NCBI GenBank assembly: GCA_029222685.1
Contig: JARHVB010000008.1
Location: 124,001-188,000 of the forward strand
Direction: 5' to 3'
Length of the DNA: 64,000 bases
Source of the DNA: Terripilifer ovatus
GTDB taxonomy: Bacteria > Pseudomonadota > Alphaproteobacteria > Rhizobiales > Beijerinckiaceae
Below are positions 43,465 through 52,681 of the stretch, one piece after another. The position numbers were made by a program, and so were the translations under genes. Under the pieces are notes generated by a model. It was not told the origin of the DNA. It made no database searches and saw nothing but the letters and a program-made list of their open reading frames with translations. Every line of letters starts with the position of its first letter. Within the stretch, counting starts at the first letter, position 1.

Positions 43465-44463
43465 ATGGGAGGGAGAAGCACGCTCGTGGCTTTTGCACTG
43501 GCGCTTTGCGCTGCCGCGCCAGCAGCATCGCAACCGCTTTCGACCATCACCATTACGGTCGGCACCTCGGCCGGCGGCACGTATGACGCCTCGGCCCGCC
43601 TGCTGGCGCGCCACATGGGCCAATATCTGCCGGGCAATCCCCAGTTCGTCGTGCAAAATCTGCCCGGCGGCGGCGGACTTGTGGCATTCAACCAGCTTGC
43701 CAACACCGCCCCACGCGACGGGTCTGTGATGACCATTTCCGACGGCGCCGTCCTCTTCGAAGCCTTGTTCGGCAATCCCACAGCGCGTTTCGATGCCCGC
43801 AAACTGAACTGGATCGGCAGCCGAGCGAGGGAAACGCCCCTCTGCGTCGCCATGGCCAGAAAGGGCGTCAACACCATTCAGGATGCCCGGCAACGCGAGG
43901 TCGTGGTCGGCGCCATCGGCGGCACGCGCACGGATAATTCCTCACGCCTCGCCAATGCTTTGCTCGGCACAAAATTCAAGATCGTCACCGGCTATCCCGG
44001 CTCGTCGGAAATCGTGCTGGCGCTAGAGCGCGGCGAAGTAGAAGGCATGTGTGGCTGGTCGTGGACCACCATCAAGCGCCGCGTACCCGATTGGCTGCGT
44101 GACAAGAAACTCAATCTCCTCGTCCAGACCGGCGTGGAAAAGGCGCCGGATCTCCCGGACGTGCCTCTGGCGCTCGATCTGGCGAAGACGGACGAAGAGC
44201 GCGACATCATGCGCCTTCTCATCAGCGACACCCAGATTGCCACGCCGCTCGTCGCGCCACCCGATGTGCCGGCCCCGCGCGTGGCGGAGCTGCGCAACGC
44301 CTTCGACAAGGCGATGCAGAATCCCCAATTGCTGGCCGATGCACAACAGCAGCAGATCGACATCGATCCGACGCCGGGCGTGAAGCTTCAGGCAGCCGTG
44401 GATCATATGTTCACCTTGCCGAAGCCGATCGTCGCCAACGCCAAGGCGATATTCAGGAAATAA
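43465..44463 (+). CDS. Second Bug-family / TctC-like binding protein
   Basis: A 332-residue exported binding protein (ATG 43465, AGGGAGGA upstream, signal peptide ending near APAASQP). It is diverged from the first: TVGTSAGGTYDASARLLARHMGQYLPG and NLPGGGGLVAFNQLAN. It is missing the second half of the typical Bug loop and may bind a different ligand. It also has no transporter partners nearby. Confidence 0.75.
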   Translation: MGGRSTLVAFALALCAAAPAASQPLSTITITVGTSAGGTYDASARLLARHMGQYLPGNPQFVVQNLPGGGGLVAFNQLANTAPRDGSVMTISDGAVLFEALFGNPTARFDARKLNWIGSRARETPLCVAMARKGVNTIQDARQREVVVGAIGGTRTDNSSRLANALLGTKFKIVTGYPGSSEIVLALERGEVEGMCGWSWTTIKRRVPDWLRDKKLNLLVQTGVEKAPDLPDVPLALDLAKTDEERDIMRLLISDTQIATPLVAPPDVPAPRVAELRNAFDKAMQNPQLLADAQQQQIDIDPTPGVKLQAAVDHMFTLPKPIVANAKAIFRK

Positions 44464-44500
44464 GAGACCAGTGCCCGCAGCGCAGAAATGTGAGAAACCC

Positions 44501-45457
44501 ATGAAACACAAAACCGCAACAGTTGTCGCCCTCGCTGCCCTCCTTGCCGCCACGCATCTCGCGGCGGCACAGGACACGCTCAAACTTGCCGTCGGTCAGC
44601 AGGGCGCGTTGCCGACATCTGTCTCCGAGATCGGCGTCAGGGCGGGCATATTCAAGAAGCACAACCTCGCGCTTGAACTTACCTACACGGCCGGCGGCGG
44701 CGAGACCCTGCAGCCGGTCATCGCCGGCGCGGTCGATCTCGGCATCGGCGTCGGTACCTCGGCGGTGATGGGCGCCTTCACCAAGGGCGCGCCGGTCCGC
44801 ATCATCGGCGGCAACACCACCGGCGCCATGGATCTGATGTGGTTCGTCAAGTCCGACAGCCCTATCAAATCAATGAAAGACGTCAACGGCCGCACTTTTG
44901 CTTACGGGTCCACCGGATCATCGACGCAGATCGTCGCAAGGGCGCTTCTCAAGCAATTCGGCGTCAACGCTCAAATGGTCGCCACCGGCAATTTCGCGGC
45001 AACCATGACGGCCACCATGTCGGGCCAGATCGACGTCGGCTGGACCTCGCCGCCGCTGGTGTTCGAGCCGCTCAACGCCGGCAAGATCAGGATTCTCACC
45101 AGCGGCGCCGATGCAAAGGAATACGTCGACCAGACAGTGCGCGTCATTGCCGCCAACGCCAATTCGCTGGCGACCAAGGCCGATGCGATCAAGCGTTATG
45201 TCGCGGCCTACCGCGAGACCATGGCCTGGATGTATTCCAGCGATCCCAAAGCGCTGACGGCCATAGCCGCCTTCATGGGCACGAATGAAAAGATCGCCCG
45301 ACAGACGCTCGATATCTATACCAAGGAAAGCCTCGACTTCGATCGCATTACCGGCCTCGACGGCGTGATGGCGGATGCGGTGGAAGCCAAATTCATGAGC
45401 GCCCCGCTCACGGAACAGCAGTTGAAAGCTGTCATCATCAAGATTCCGGCGCCGTAA
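44501..45457 (+). CDS. NMT1/SsuA-like ABC-type solute-binding protein
   Basis: A 318-residue periplasmic binding protein with a signal peptide ending near HLAAAQD. The fold is the NMT1/THI5/SsuA type used for sulfonates, taurine and pyrimidine precursors (VRAGIFKKHNLALELTYTAGG, GSTGSSTQIVARALL, GQIDVGW). No ABC permease or ATPase is adjacent. The third binding protein of the operon. Confidence 0.8.
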   Translation: MKHKTATVVALAALLAATHLAAAQDTLKLAVGQQGALPTSVSEIGVRAGIFKKHNLALELTYTAGGGETLQPVIAGAVDLGIGVGTSAVMGAFTKGAPVRIIGGNTTGAMDLMWFVKSDSPIKSMKDVNGRTFAYGSTGSSTQIVARALLKQFGVNAQMVATGNFAATMTATMSGQIDVGWTSPPLVFEPLNAGKIRILTSGADAKEYVDQTVRVIAANANSLATKADAIKRYVAAYRETMAWMYSSDPKALTAIAAFMGTNEKIARQTLDIYTKESLDFDRITGLDGVMADAVEAKFMSAPLTEQQLKAVIIKIPAP

Positions 45458-45477
45458 GAACACAACAGGAGCCTTCC

Positions 45478-46260
45478 GTGAACGAGACCGCAGAACTACG
45501 CAAACGCGTGGCGCAGGCCTGCCGCGTCATCGGCCTGCTTGACCTGACCCCTGGCACGCTGGGTCATGTCAGCGCCCGCCTGCCGGGCACGGACCGCATC
45601 TTCATCCGGGCCCGCGGCCCGGCCGAAAGCGGCGTGCGCTATACCGCCGAGGACGACATTCTCGAAATCGGCCTCGACGGCAAACGCGTCGACGGCAAGA
45701 GCGACGGCTATAGTGCGCCGCTGGAAGTGCATATCCACACAGAGATTTACAAATCGCGGCCGGAGGTGAATGCCGTCACCCATATTCACCCGTCCATCGT
45801 CGTTCTGCTCACCATCTGCAACAAGCCGCTGCTGCCGATCTACGGCGCCTACGACCCACAGAGCCTGCGCCTCGTCCTCGATGGGGTGCCGACTTACAAG
45901 CGCAGCATCCTCATCGAGAAGCCGGAACTCGGCCGCGAGCTTGCGGGCGTCATGGGCAATAAGAATGTCTGTCTCATGCAAGGCCACGGCATCACCACGG
46001 CGGCCAACAGCGTCGAGGAAGCGACCCTTTACGCCATCCACCTCAACGACATCGCCACCATGAACTATCGCGCCTACTCGCTCGGCGACATCACCACAAT
46101 CCCGCAGGAGGAACAGGACGCGTTCCACAAGATGAAGATCGACACGGGCTATGGCGACCCGATCGTCGGTGTGCCATCGGGACGAGCGGCGAACCTGTGG
46201 CGGTATTATACGAGACTGGCGGAAGACAAGGCGGGGAGCGGACAGCGCGACAGACCCTAG
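45478..46260 (+). CDS. Class II aldolase/adducin domain protein
   Basis: A 260-residue zinc aldolase-type enzyme that splits or isomerises hydroxy-acids or phosphosugars. It starts with GTG 45478, six bases after AGGAG. The metal ligands are in THIHPS and QGHGIT, with PLEVHIHTEIY as the substrate-side motif. It closes the operon, so it probably acts on the ring-cleavage product. An exact substrate cannot be told. Confidence 0.82.
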   Translation: MNETAELRKRVAQACRVIGLLDLTPGTLGHVSARLPGTDRIFIRARGPAESGVRYTAEDDILEIGLDGKRVDGKSDGYSAPLEVHIHTEIYKSRPEVNAVTHIHPSIVVLLTICNKPLLPIYGAYDPQSLRLVLDGVPTYKRSILIEKPELGRELAGVMGNKNVCLMQGHGITTAANSVEEATLYAIHLNDIATMNYRAYSLGDITTIPQEEQDAFHKMKIDTGYGDPIVGVPSGRAANLWRYYTRLAEDKAGSGQRDRP

Positions 46261-46316
46261 TACCGTTCCACAGAGACTATGACTCTTTGGGCCGTCCATA
46301 CGAAACGCCCTTTCAG

Positions 46317-46468
46317 CACTGTCATTCCCGACGGCCGCGCAGCGGACGGGCGGGAATCCAGACCTCACGGTTCAGCGCTTCGCAGTTCGCATTCCATGGG
46401 AAGCCCGGCGTCGAGGCGCTGCAACGCCTGGTTTCCCGCTCGCGCTTCGCGCGTCGGGAATGACAGTG
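46317..46468. repeat. 17-base perfect inverted repeat enclosing 118 bases
   Basis: CACTGTCATTCCCGACG (46317-46333) and its exact complement (46452-46468) bound an insert containing further GC-rich palindromes (GCGCGCTTCGCGC). This is a known style of dispersed non-coding repeat in Hyphomicrobiales. It separates the aldolase from the AraC regulator and covers the N-terminal extension of the AraC frame, so that extension is not coding. Confidence 0.8.
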
Positions 46469-46551
46469 GCTGCGCTCCGATCAACCAGTCAGATCCTCCG
46501 AGCATAGGTACTAGGCCGCCGACCCGCGCTTCTTGTCCCCAAGGCCCATTC

Positions 46552-47460
46552 ATGTCAGGATTGCATAAATCTTGTTACAGGGATGTGCCCTTGTCTGTTG
46601 GCTTTTCCGCGAGCTGGAACGCTCACACCAAGCGGATCGATTTCGGCGACGCCAGCGTCGAAATCGTCCGGACCACAACGCTCAAGCGCCATGTCTTCGC
46701 CTATGGCGGCGAATGCGCCTATCTGGCCATCGGCCTGTCCGGCGAACGGCGCAGCGGCGAAACCCGCACGCGCGCATTCACCTCTTCCCACCGCTCCCTG
46801 GGCGGCTGTCTGTTCGCTTTGCCGCGCGGCGAAAACATGGAAGGATGGAGCGAGCCGGAGACGAAATCGTCATGGCTCAACATCTATCTCCATGAAAAAT
46901 ACCGGCTGAGCGATCCGGATCTGACGATCGACGCCCTGTTGAACCGCCCGCACCTGGCCGCCAACGCCTATGACGCCATGTCGTTTGGCCGAAAGATGGA
47001 GAGACTGATCGAGGCAAGATCCGCCAGTCTGCCGACCTATCTGCAAAGCTTCGTCACGCTTCTGCTTCTGGCGAATGAAGATATCGGATCGGAAACCGGC
47101 GCAGGCGCCGCCCGTGAACTGGGGCCGCTCGGGCGAAGCAAGGTCAAGCAGCTGGACAGTTACATTGCACGCCATGAGACGCAACAGATCGCCGTCGCCG
47201 ACATGGCCCGCATCGTCGATATGTCGCTGAGCGGCTTCATTCGCGCCTTCAGGCGAACCTACGGGCACACGCCCCATCGCTATCTCCAGTTGCGCAAGCT
47301 TGCGCTGGCGAAGACCATGCTGCGCGACGGCGAGATGTCGCTGACCGATATCGCCCTGGACGCGGGTTTTGCAAGTTCCAGCCATTTTGCGGCGGCGTTC
47401 CGCGCGCGGTTCGGCATCACGCCAAGCGCATATCGCCTGCGCGTGCATACTGCCAAGTAG
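46552..47460 (+). CDS. AraC family transcriptional regulator
   Basis: A 302-residue regulator starting at ATG 46552 (MSGLHKSC). The N-terminal 190 residues form an AraC-binding-like sensor; the C-terminal 100 hold two helix-turn-helices (DMARIVDMSLSGFIRAFRR and LTDIALDAGFASSSHFAAAFRARFG). It lies after the aldolase and before the second Rieske gene, and most likely activates one or both catabolic units. Confidence 0.85.
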   Translation: MSGLHKSCYRDVPLSVGFSASWNAHTKRIDFGDASVEIVRTTTLKRHVFAYGGECAYLAIGLSGERRSGETRTRAFTSSHRSLGGCLFALPRGENMEGWSEPETKSSWLNIYLHEKYRLSDPDLTIDALLNRPHLAANAYDAMSFGRKMERLIEARSASLPTYLQSFVTLLLLANEDIGSETGAGAARELGPLGRSKVKQLDSYIARHETQQIAVADMARIVDMSLSGFIRAFRRTYGHTPHRYLQLRKLALAKTMLRDGEMSLTDIALDAGFASSSHFAAAFRARFGITPSAYRLRVHTAK

Positions 47461-47549
47461 CATTTTACGACATCGCCGCGCATTTCGTGAAAGCCCGGCC
47501 GGCCCATTTCGTGCTGATTCCGTTCAGACATTCGTCCTGGAATTTGCCG

Positions 47550-47855
47550 ATGCCGCACTACAATCCGCACCTGAAGGCCGCCACTCCCGATGCCGGCGCG
47601 AGCCCCCGCCGCAACGGCACGTACGAACGCTACGACATGATCGACAACATTTTCATCCAGACGCGGTCCGCGCCGCCCGCTCCCTGGGAAAATGCCTTGG
47701 CGAACGCCATGGAGAACGCCTTCCTCGCCGGGGTTTCCACCCTTCCCGAATTGGTCATCCATCTGACCGGGGCCGGCCTCGCCCATCCGTCGGGTGCGGC
47801 CTGGACCGAGGCGAACCTGCTTGGCTGCCTCGAGGTGCAGGGAGAGATCGCATGA
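47550..47855 (+). CDS. Recombinase-like helix domain protein
   Basis: A 101-residue protein of a small family seen next to Rieske oxygenase genes. Core motifs are NGTYERYDMIDNIFIQTRSAPP and HPSGAAWTEANL. Despite the name of the domain no recombinase function is expected. Its TGA overlaps the Rieske ATG (ATGA at 47852-47855), so it may be a partner or maturation factor of that oxygenase. Confidence 0.6.
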   Translation: MPHYNPHLKAATPDAGASPRRNGTYERYDMIDNIFIQTRSAPPAPWENALANAMENAFLAGVSTLPELVIHLTGAGLAHPSGAAWTEANLLGCLEVQGEIA

Positions 47856-48901
47856 CCACTGCTCATCAAAGCGACAGCCCTAAGGCGCGGATAGACGCCG
47901 GCCTCAAACACCTCTGGTATCCGGTTCTGGCGAGCTGGCAACTCGGCTCAACGCCGAGAGGCATCACCCGCCTGGGCACGAGCCTGGTTCTGTGGCGCAA
48001 CAGCGAGGGCCAGATCCACGCGGTCGAGGATCGTTGTCCCCACCGCGGCGCGCGCCTGTCGCTCGGCTGCGCCAGTCATGATCGCATCGCCTGCTGGTAT
48101 CATGGCGTCGAAGTGGATGCCCAAGGCGTCGTGGCCAACGTGCCGGCGGCCGACCATGCCAACATGCGCGGCAGAAAAGCCCTGATCTCGTTTCCGGTCG
48201 AGGAAAGACAGGGCGCGATCTTTGTCTGGTTCGGCGGCGGCGACGCGCCACCCCTGCGTCTGCCGCACGAACCGACCTCGCAAGAGTTCTCCGGCTTTCT
48301 TTGCACCGCTGTCTGGCGCTGCAACTACCGCTACGCCCATGACAATCTGATGGATCTGATGCATGGCGCCTATCTTCATGCCGTCTCCCATTCGATGTCC
48401 GGCGGCGAAAAGCGGGCCAGCATGGAGGTTGTCGACACGCCCGACGGCTTCATCTTCCGCAAGACCGATCAGGCGGAACTGAATTTCGACTGGGTCGAAT
48501 TCATGGACCTCGATGCGCACTGGATGCGCGCAACCGTTCCCTATGGTCCAGGCGCCGGCCCCGGCGGACCGTTCTGGATCATCGGAGGCGTCGTGCCGAT
48601 CGACAACAACACATGCCAGGTCTTCTTCTGGCGCCTGCGCAAGGTCTCCGGCTGGCAGAGGGCCGCCTGGCGCTTCCTCTATCGGACCAAGCTGGAAGCC
48701 CGGCACTGGGCTGTCCTCGAACAGGATCGCGAAGTTCTCGAAGGATTGATCCCCGACGCGCGAGACCACGAGAGCCTCTATTCACATGACGCCGGACTTG
48801 TCCGCCTGCGCCGCCTGCTGTCCCGCGCCGCGGAAAGCGAACTTCGCCTGGAAGCGCAGGCGGAACATCACGCCGTATCCTGGAGCGAGACGAGGGCGTG
48901 A
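47852..48901 (+). CDS. Second Rieske oxygenase alpha subunit
   Basis: A 349-residue oxygenase, vanillate demethylase-like in length. The Rieske ligands start at Cys62-x-His64 (DRCPHRGARL) with the second pair in CWYHGV. The mononuclear iron motif is MDLMHGAYLH. The reductase partner is not in the window. It is translationally coupled to the small protein before it and read from the AraC region. Confidence 0.83.
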   Translation: MTTAHQSDSPKARIDAGLKHLWYPVLASWQLGSTPRGITRLGTSLVLWRNSEGQIHAVEDRCPHRGARLSLGCASHDRIACWYHGVEVDAQGVVANVPAADHANMRGRKALISFPVEERQGAIFVWFGGGDAPPLRLPHEPTSQEFSGFLCTAVWRCNYRYAHDNLMDLMHGAYLHAVSHSMSGGEKRASMEVVDTPDGFIFRKTDQAELNFDWVEFMDLDAHWMRATVPYGPGAGPGGPFWIIGGVVPIDNNTCQVFFWRLRKVSGWQRAAWRFLYRTKLEARHWAVLEQDREVLEGLIPDARDHESLYSHDAGLVRLRRLLSRAAESELRLEAQAEHHAVSWSETRA

Positions 48902-48916
48902 GCCACCGCGTCCTGC

Positions 48917-49648
48917 CTACTGCCTACTGCCTACTTGCCCCTTTTTTCCCTTCACACCAGCCGGCCGCACGTCTTCGCTTTCCGCCAGCGCGGCCCGCAA
49001 CAACAGCTGCGCGGCCCAGCGCTTCGCCTCGCGTGCTTCATCCGGGCTCATCGCGCAAATGTCCTGCAGGACGACAAAGGATTCGACACCGCACAGCAGG
49101 CTGAGCGAACCGGTGAGGCGGTTGAAGCGCTTGGCGCCAAGGTCCTTCCTCACGTCGGCAAGCGCGGTTTCGATCCATTGCCGGCGGAAAGGCGGACGCC
49201 GCGGTAAACCTTTGGCTGCGGCGTTTGCTTCCAGCGAAAAGCGCAGCAGGGAACGGAAGGCCGATTCATAAGCTGCCGTCATTGCGTCGCTGCCGGCAAT
49301 CACCGCGTCGAGCTTTTCCTCCGGCGTGCCGGTGCCGTGGATGAGGTCGTCGAGATGCTGCGTTTCTATACTGCCGGCGACAAACAGCGAGGCCTGCGCG
49401 CTCAGCATTTCAGAAGTCGGAAAATAGCGATAGGCGGTGGTACGGCTGACGCGCGCCGCATCAGCCACCTCTGTCACCGACACTGGCTGGCCGCGGCGGA
49501 TGAGGTCGGCCGCGCCGCTGACCAGGGCGTCTCTGGTACGCAGCTTCTGGCTGACGCGGCCGCCATCGAGATAAGAAGTCGTACGGTCGACCCCGGCTGT
49601 GTCACTCCTGGCCCCGTTCACCTTTGACCGTTTCGCCGTCTTCGCCAT
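48917..49648 (-). CDS. TetR family regulator
   Basis: A 243-residue repressor. The helix-turn-helix (VSVTEVADAARVSRTTAYRYFPTSEML) begins near residue 55, after a disordered N-terminus, and a ligand domain follows. ATG 49648 is the likely start; two further codons exist upstream. It is convergent with the second Rieske gene and may be the repressor for the palindromes at 40966-40994, which is a guess. Confidence 0.8.
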   Translation of the reverse strand: MAKTAKRSKVNGARSDTAGVDRTTSYLDGGRVSQKLRTRDALVSGAADLIRRGQPVSVTEVADAARVSRTTAYRYFPTSEMLSAQASLFVAGSIETQHLDDLIHGTGTPEEKLDAVIAGSDAMTAAYESAFRSLLRFSLEANAAAKGLPRRPPFRRQWIETALADVRKDLGAKRFNRLTGSLSLLCGVESFVVLQDICAMSPDEAREAKRWAAQLLLRAALAESEDVRPAGVKGKKGQVGSRQ

Positions 49649-49752
49649 TTCACCCGATCTCAGCATCATGTGCGCGGGTGATTACACCACTTCAACTGTC
49701 TGCAAAACGCAAGTTTTTCAAGCTGGAATCAGCTGCCGGCACTTCCTGTTTT

Positions 49753-50013
49753 CTAGCGCCGCGCGCCGCGCCCTTTCCACGCTTCCCAGCCGGCGCGCAT
49801 GCCCGCGCCGAAGCCGTAGAAGATCAGGCTCAGCACCGCCAGAATGATCGTGCTGTAGATCAGGCCGGCGCGCGCATCCTGCTGCGGCAGGTCCTGGCTC
49901 AACCGCGGCTCGATGAAGATAACGTGGATGGCCATAGCGGCGACGAAGATGCCGACTGCCGCCGGTTTGTGGCGGAACCATCCGGCGACAATGATGAGAA
50001 GCGTGGCAATCAC
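49753..50013 (-). CDS. Small membrane protein
   Basis: An 86-residue protein with three hydrophobic segments (MIATLLIIVAGWF, AVGIFVAAMAIHVIFI, GLIYSTIILAVLSLIFYGFGAGM). It starts at ATG 50013, overlapping by four bases a possible 26-residue membrane peptide ending at 50010. Function unknown. Confidence 0.5.
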   Translation of the reverse strand: MIATLLIIVAGWFRHKPAAVGIFVAAMAIHVIFIEPRLSQDLPQQDARAGLIYSTIILAVLSLIFYGFGAGMRAGWEAWKGRGARR

Positions 50014-50268
50014 GGGGGCTCAAGTCCAAACAGGGCCGCCGGCAGGACAATGCCGGCAAGGATGAAACAGCATTTCGGCATAACGTTCATGGCGATGGAT
50101 GGCCACCCCTCGAATTGTCGTCCGGCAGTTGGTAAATCCGACCGGGCCCCCATTCCAGGCACGCCCTCCGCGACGGATTGCCCCCTGAATGGACGGTTAA
50201 AAAGACCCCCTAGGGAAATTCCCCGCCATCCGCTACATCTGCGCCCCAAAATATCTTCAGGGACAGCC

Positions 50269-50766
50269 ATGGTCTGGATCGTCGGCGGCGCAATCACTGT
50301 AGCAATCTGTCTCCTGGCATTCCCGAAACAGGCCGTGTGGATCCTGGCCGGCGTGGTGCTGGCCGTGGGGGCTCTGATCTTCTATTTCGTGCAGGACAGC
50401 CGCCGGACGGCTGAACTGGAAAAGCAGCTTGCCGAACAGCGCGCGCGCGAATTCGCGCAGATCGAGGTCACAGCCGGCGGCGACGCCACCGCCTGTCCCG
50501 ACAGCGGCATGCCGATCGCCGTCACCATCAAAAACGGCTCGGCGACACAGACGTTGAAGGCCGTCACCTTCAACCTGGAAGGTCACCGGCGAGGCTTCAG
50601 TTCGGTCGTATCCTCCGCCCGCAATCTCTCCAGCGACAAGATCATCGAGCCCGGCGGTTCCTATACGACCTGCTGGCCCCTACCGCCCTACAGCCATATC
50701 CCAGACGGCGTCACCGCGCAGATGCTGGAGTGGACGGCGATCAAGCAGACGATCGCGTGGATGTAG
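50269..50766 (+). CDS. Hypothetical membrane-anchored protein
   Basis: A 165-residue protein starting at ATG 50269. Two N-terminal membrane helices (residues 3-19 and 23-40) are followed by a charged linker (RRTAELEKQLAEQRAREFAQ) and a beta-rich domain with two cysteines (TACPDSGMPI, TTCWPL). The domain faces the side where the helices end, probably the cytoplasm or periplasm. Family not recognised. It overlaps the VOC gene by 26 bases, tail to tail. Confidence 0.5.
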   Translation: MVWIVGGAITVAICLLAFPKQAVWILAGVVLAVGALIFYFVQDSRRTAELEKQLAEQRAREFAQIEVTAGGDATACPDSGMPIAVTIKNGSATQTLKAVTFNLEGHRRGFSSVVSSARNLSSDKIIEPGGSYTTCWPLPPYSHIPDGVTAQMLEWTAIKQTIAWM

Positions 50767-51178
50767 GAGGCCGCCTGCCCTCCACATTGTAAGACGTCCG
50801 GTAAATCAGCTCCAGCGGCGTGCCGTCGGGATCGCGGAAGTAGAAGCGCGGGCCGTTGACTGTGCCGTTGCGGCGGTCTTCCTCGAAAAAGATGTCGATG
50901 CCCTTGGAGCGAATGAAGGCCTTGGCCGCCTCGTACTGGTCTTCGTCGATCATGAAGGCGTGGTGCACGCCACCCGAGCCCTCTGGCGCGCTGGGCGGCA
51001 CATAAGCGGGGCGATGAATGAGCAGCACGCAATCGCCGCCGGCATCCAGAAACGTTATGCTTCTGTCCGGCATGGCGGCGAGATATTTGCAGCCTAGCAC
51101 GTCCGTATAAAAGCGCACGCTGCGCTCCACGTCGCTGACCGGAATGCTGAAGTGCGCCAGGCCTTTGAGCTGGATCAT
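50741..51178 (-). CDS. VOC family (glyoxalase-like) protein
   Basis: A 145-residue vicinal-oxygen-chelate protein starting at ATG 51178. The metal ligands are His in LAHFSIPV, His in VHHAFMID and Glu in PLELIYR, which suits a type I extradiol dioxygenase-like or glyoxalase role. It sits inside the catabolic cluster between the TetR gene and the third Rieske gene. Confidence 0.75.
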   Translation of the reverse strand: MIQLKGLAHFSIPVSDVERSVRFYTDVLGCKYLAAMPDRSITFLDAGGDCVLLIHRPAYVPPSAPEGSGGVHHAFMIDEDQYEAAKAFIRSKGIDIFFEEDRRNGTVNGPRFYFRDPDGTPLELIYRTSYNVEGRRPPTSTRSSA

Positions 51179-51376
51179 GTCGCCGGTTCCCCGTGGTATG
51201 GCAGGCTCGATGATGCACCGCAACGGCCGCATGCGGCAAGCACCTTTGCGCGCCATTATTCGTTTGACCTTGCCCATCCGGCGGGTTTTAGGTTTTGAAA
51301 GCTTTCAAACCCCTGCGAGGCCCGCTCTCGCGAATCGTACGGGCGCGGCCACGCGGGCTGCGTGTGGAGATCAAAC

Positions 51377-52681
51377 GTGCTGACGACAGAACAGAACAGA
51401 ATGATCACTCAGGTCGGCGCCGGAACGCCGATGGGAGAGTTGCTGCGCCGCTACTGGATTCCCTTCGCCGGCGCCAGCGAGTTCGACGAGAAGCCGGTGC
51501 GCGCCGTACGCCTGCTCGGCGAGGATCTCGTCGCCTATCGCGATGGTAGCGGCACGTTCGGCCTCATCAACCGGCAGTGCCCGCACCGCCGCGCCGATCT
51601 CTCCTACGGCTTCATCGAGGCCTGCGGCCTGCGCTGCAACTACCACGGCTGGCTGATGGACGAGGCCGGCCACGTCATCGAAATGCCCTATGACGACACC
51701 GCCAATCCCGCCCAGAATCTCAAGGCAAAAGCCTCGACCAAAGCCTATCCGGTGAAGGAATTGGCCGGCCTGCTATTCACCTATATGGGCCCCGCGCCGG
51801 TGCCGGAACTCCCCGTCTGGGCACCGTTCACCTGGACCGGCGGCTTCCGCCAGATCGTCAAGTCCGACGTTCCGTGCAACTGGTTTCAGTGCCAGGAAAA
51901 CTCCTGCGATCCGGTGCATTTCGAATGGATGCACGACAATTGGGGTGCCAGACTCGAGGGCCGCGACGACAATTCCGCCAAGCATCTCCAGCTCGATTTC
52001 GTCGAGACGGACTTCGGCCACGCCTATCGCCGCATCCGCGAAGGCCAGGAAGAAGGCAGCAGTTTGTGGACGGTCGGCCGGCTGGCGCTGTGGCCGCTCG
52101 CCTTCTATCTCGGCGAGCACTTCGAATGGCGCGTGCCGGTGGATGATGAAAACACGCTCAGCATCGCCTGGTTCTTCGAACAATCGCCGAAGGATGTCGC
52201 CCCTGTCATGCAGGACAAGGTGCCGGTCTGGATCAGCCCCATCGTCGATGACACCGGCCGCTGGATCACCACCCATGTCATCAACCAGGACATCGTCGCC
52301 TGGGTCGGCCAGGGCCGGATCGCTGATCGCAGCCAGGAATTCCTCGCCGCAAGCGACCGCGGCATCGTCATGATGCGCCGCCGCTATTTCGAGGACATGA
52401 AGAGGGTCGAGCAAGGCCTCGACCCCAAGGGCGTCATCCGCGATCCGCAACTGGCGCGCTGCGTGCCGCTCGACAGGGTGTTGCTACCGCCGTTGCCGGG
52501 CGACCTCACGCGCGAGCAATGGAAGAAGCACCCCGGTCTCAGCCGCAAGCTCATCGATCATCGACATTGCGCCGGCCAGCCGGCCAAAGTCCGGCAGGAC
52601 TATCTGCGCGCCATGGGCTTTGGACCGGACCTGTCGCTGCTGCCGAACGCGGGACAGAAGCTCGAGACGCAGGTCAGTTGA
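51377..52681 (+). CDS. Third Rieske oxygenase alpha subunit
   Basis: A 434-residue oxygenase of the phthalate 4,5-dioxygenase-like class (VGAGTPMGELLRRYWIP opening). The Rieske pairs are RQCPHRRADL and CNYHGW; the iron motif is DPVHFEWMH. GTG 51377 with GGAG upstream is preferred to the open frame beginning at 51362. It resembles the oxygenase at 41044 and may have arisen by duplication. No reductase follows. Confidence 0.83.
   Translation: MLTTEQNRMITQVGAGTPMGELLRRYWIPFAGASEFDEKPVRAVRLLGEDLVAYRDGSGTFGLINRQCPHRRADLSYGFIEACGLRCNYHGWLMDEAGHVIEMPYDDTANPAQNLKAKASTKAYPVKELAGLLFTYMGPAPVPELPVWAPFTWTGGFRQIVKSDVPCNWFQCQENSCDPVHFEWMHDNWGARLEGRDDNSAKHLQLDFVETDFGHAYRRIREGQEEGSSLWTVGRLALWPLAFYLGEHFEWRVPVDDENTLSIAWFFEQSPKDVAPVMQDKVPVWISPIVDDTGRWITTHVINQDIVAWVGQGRIADRSQEFLAASDRGIVMMRRRYFEDMKRVEQGLDPKGVIRDPQLARCVPLDRVLLPPLPGDLTREQWKKHPGLSRKLIDHRHCAGQPAKVRQDYLRAMGFGPDLSLLPNAGQKLETQVS

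Noticed and set aside
46279..46551. N-terminal extension of the AraC frame
   Set aside because: It lies in the 17-base inverted repeat element and is low in coding character.
50010..50090. 26-residue hydrophobic peptide upstream of the small membrane protein
   Set aside because: Hydrophobic and overlapping by four bases, but too short and without a good ribosome site to list as a gene.
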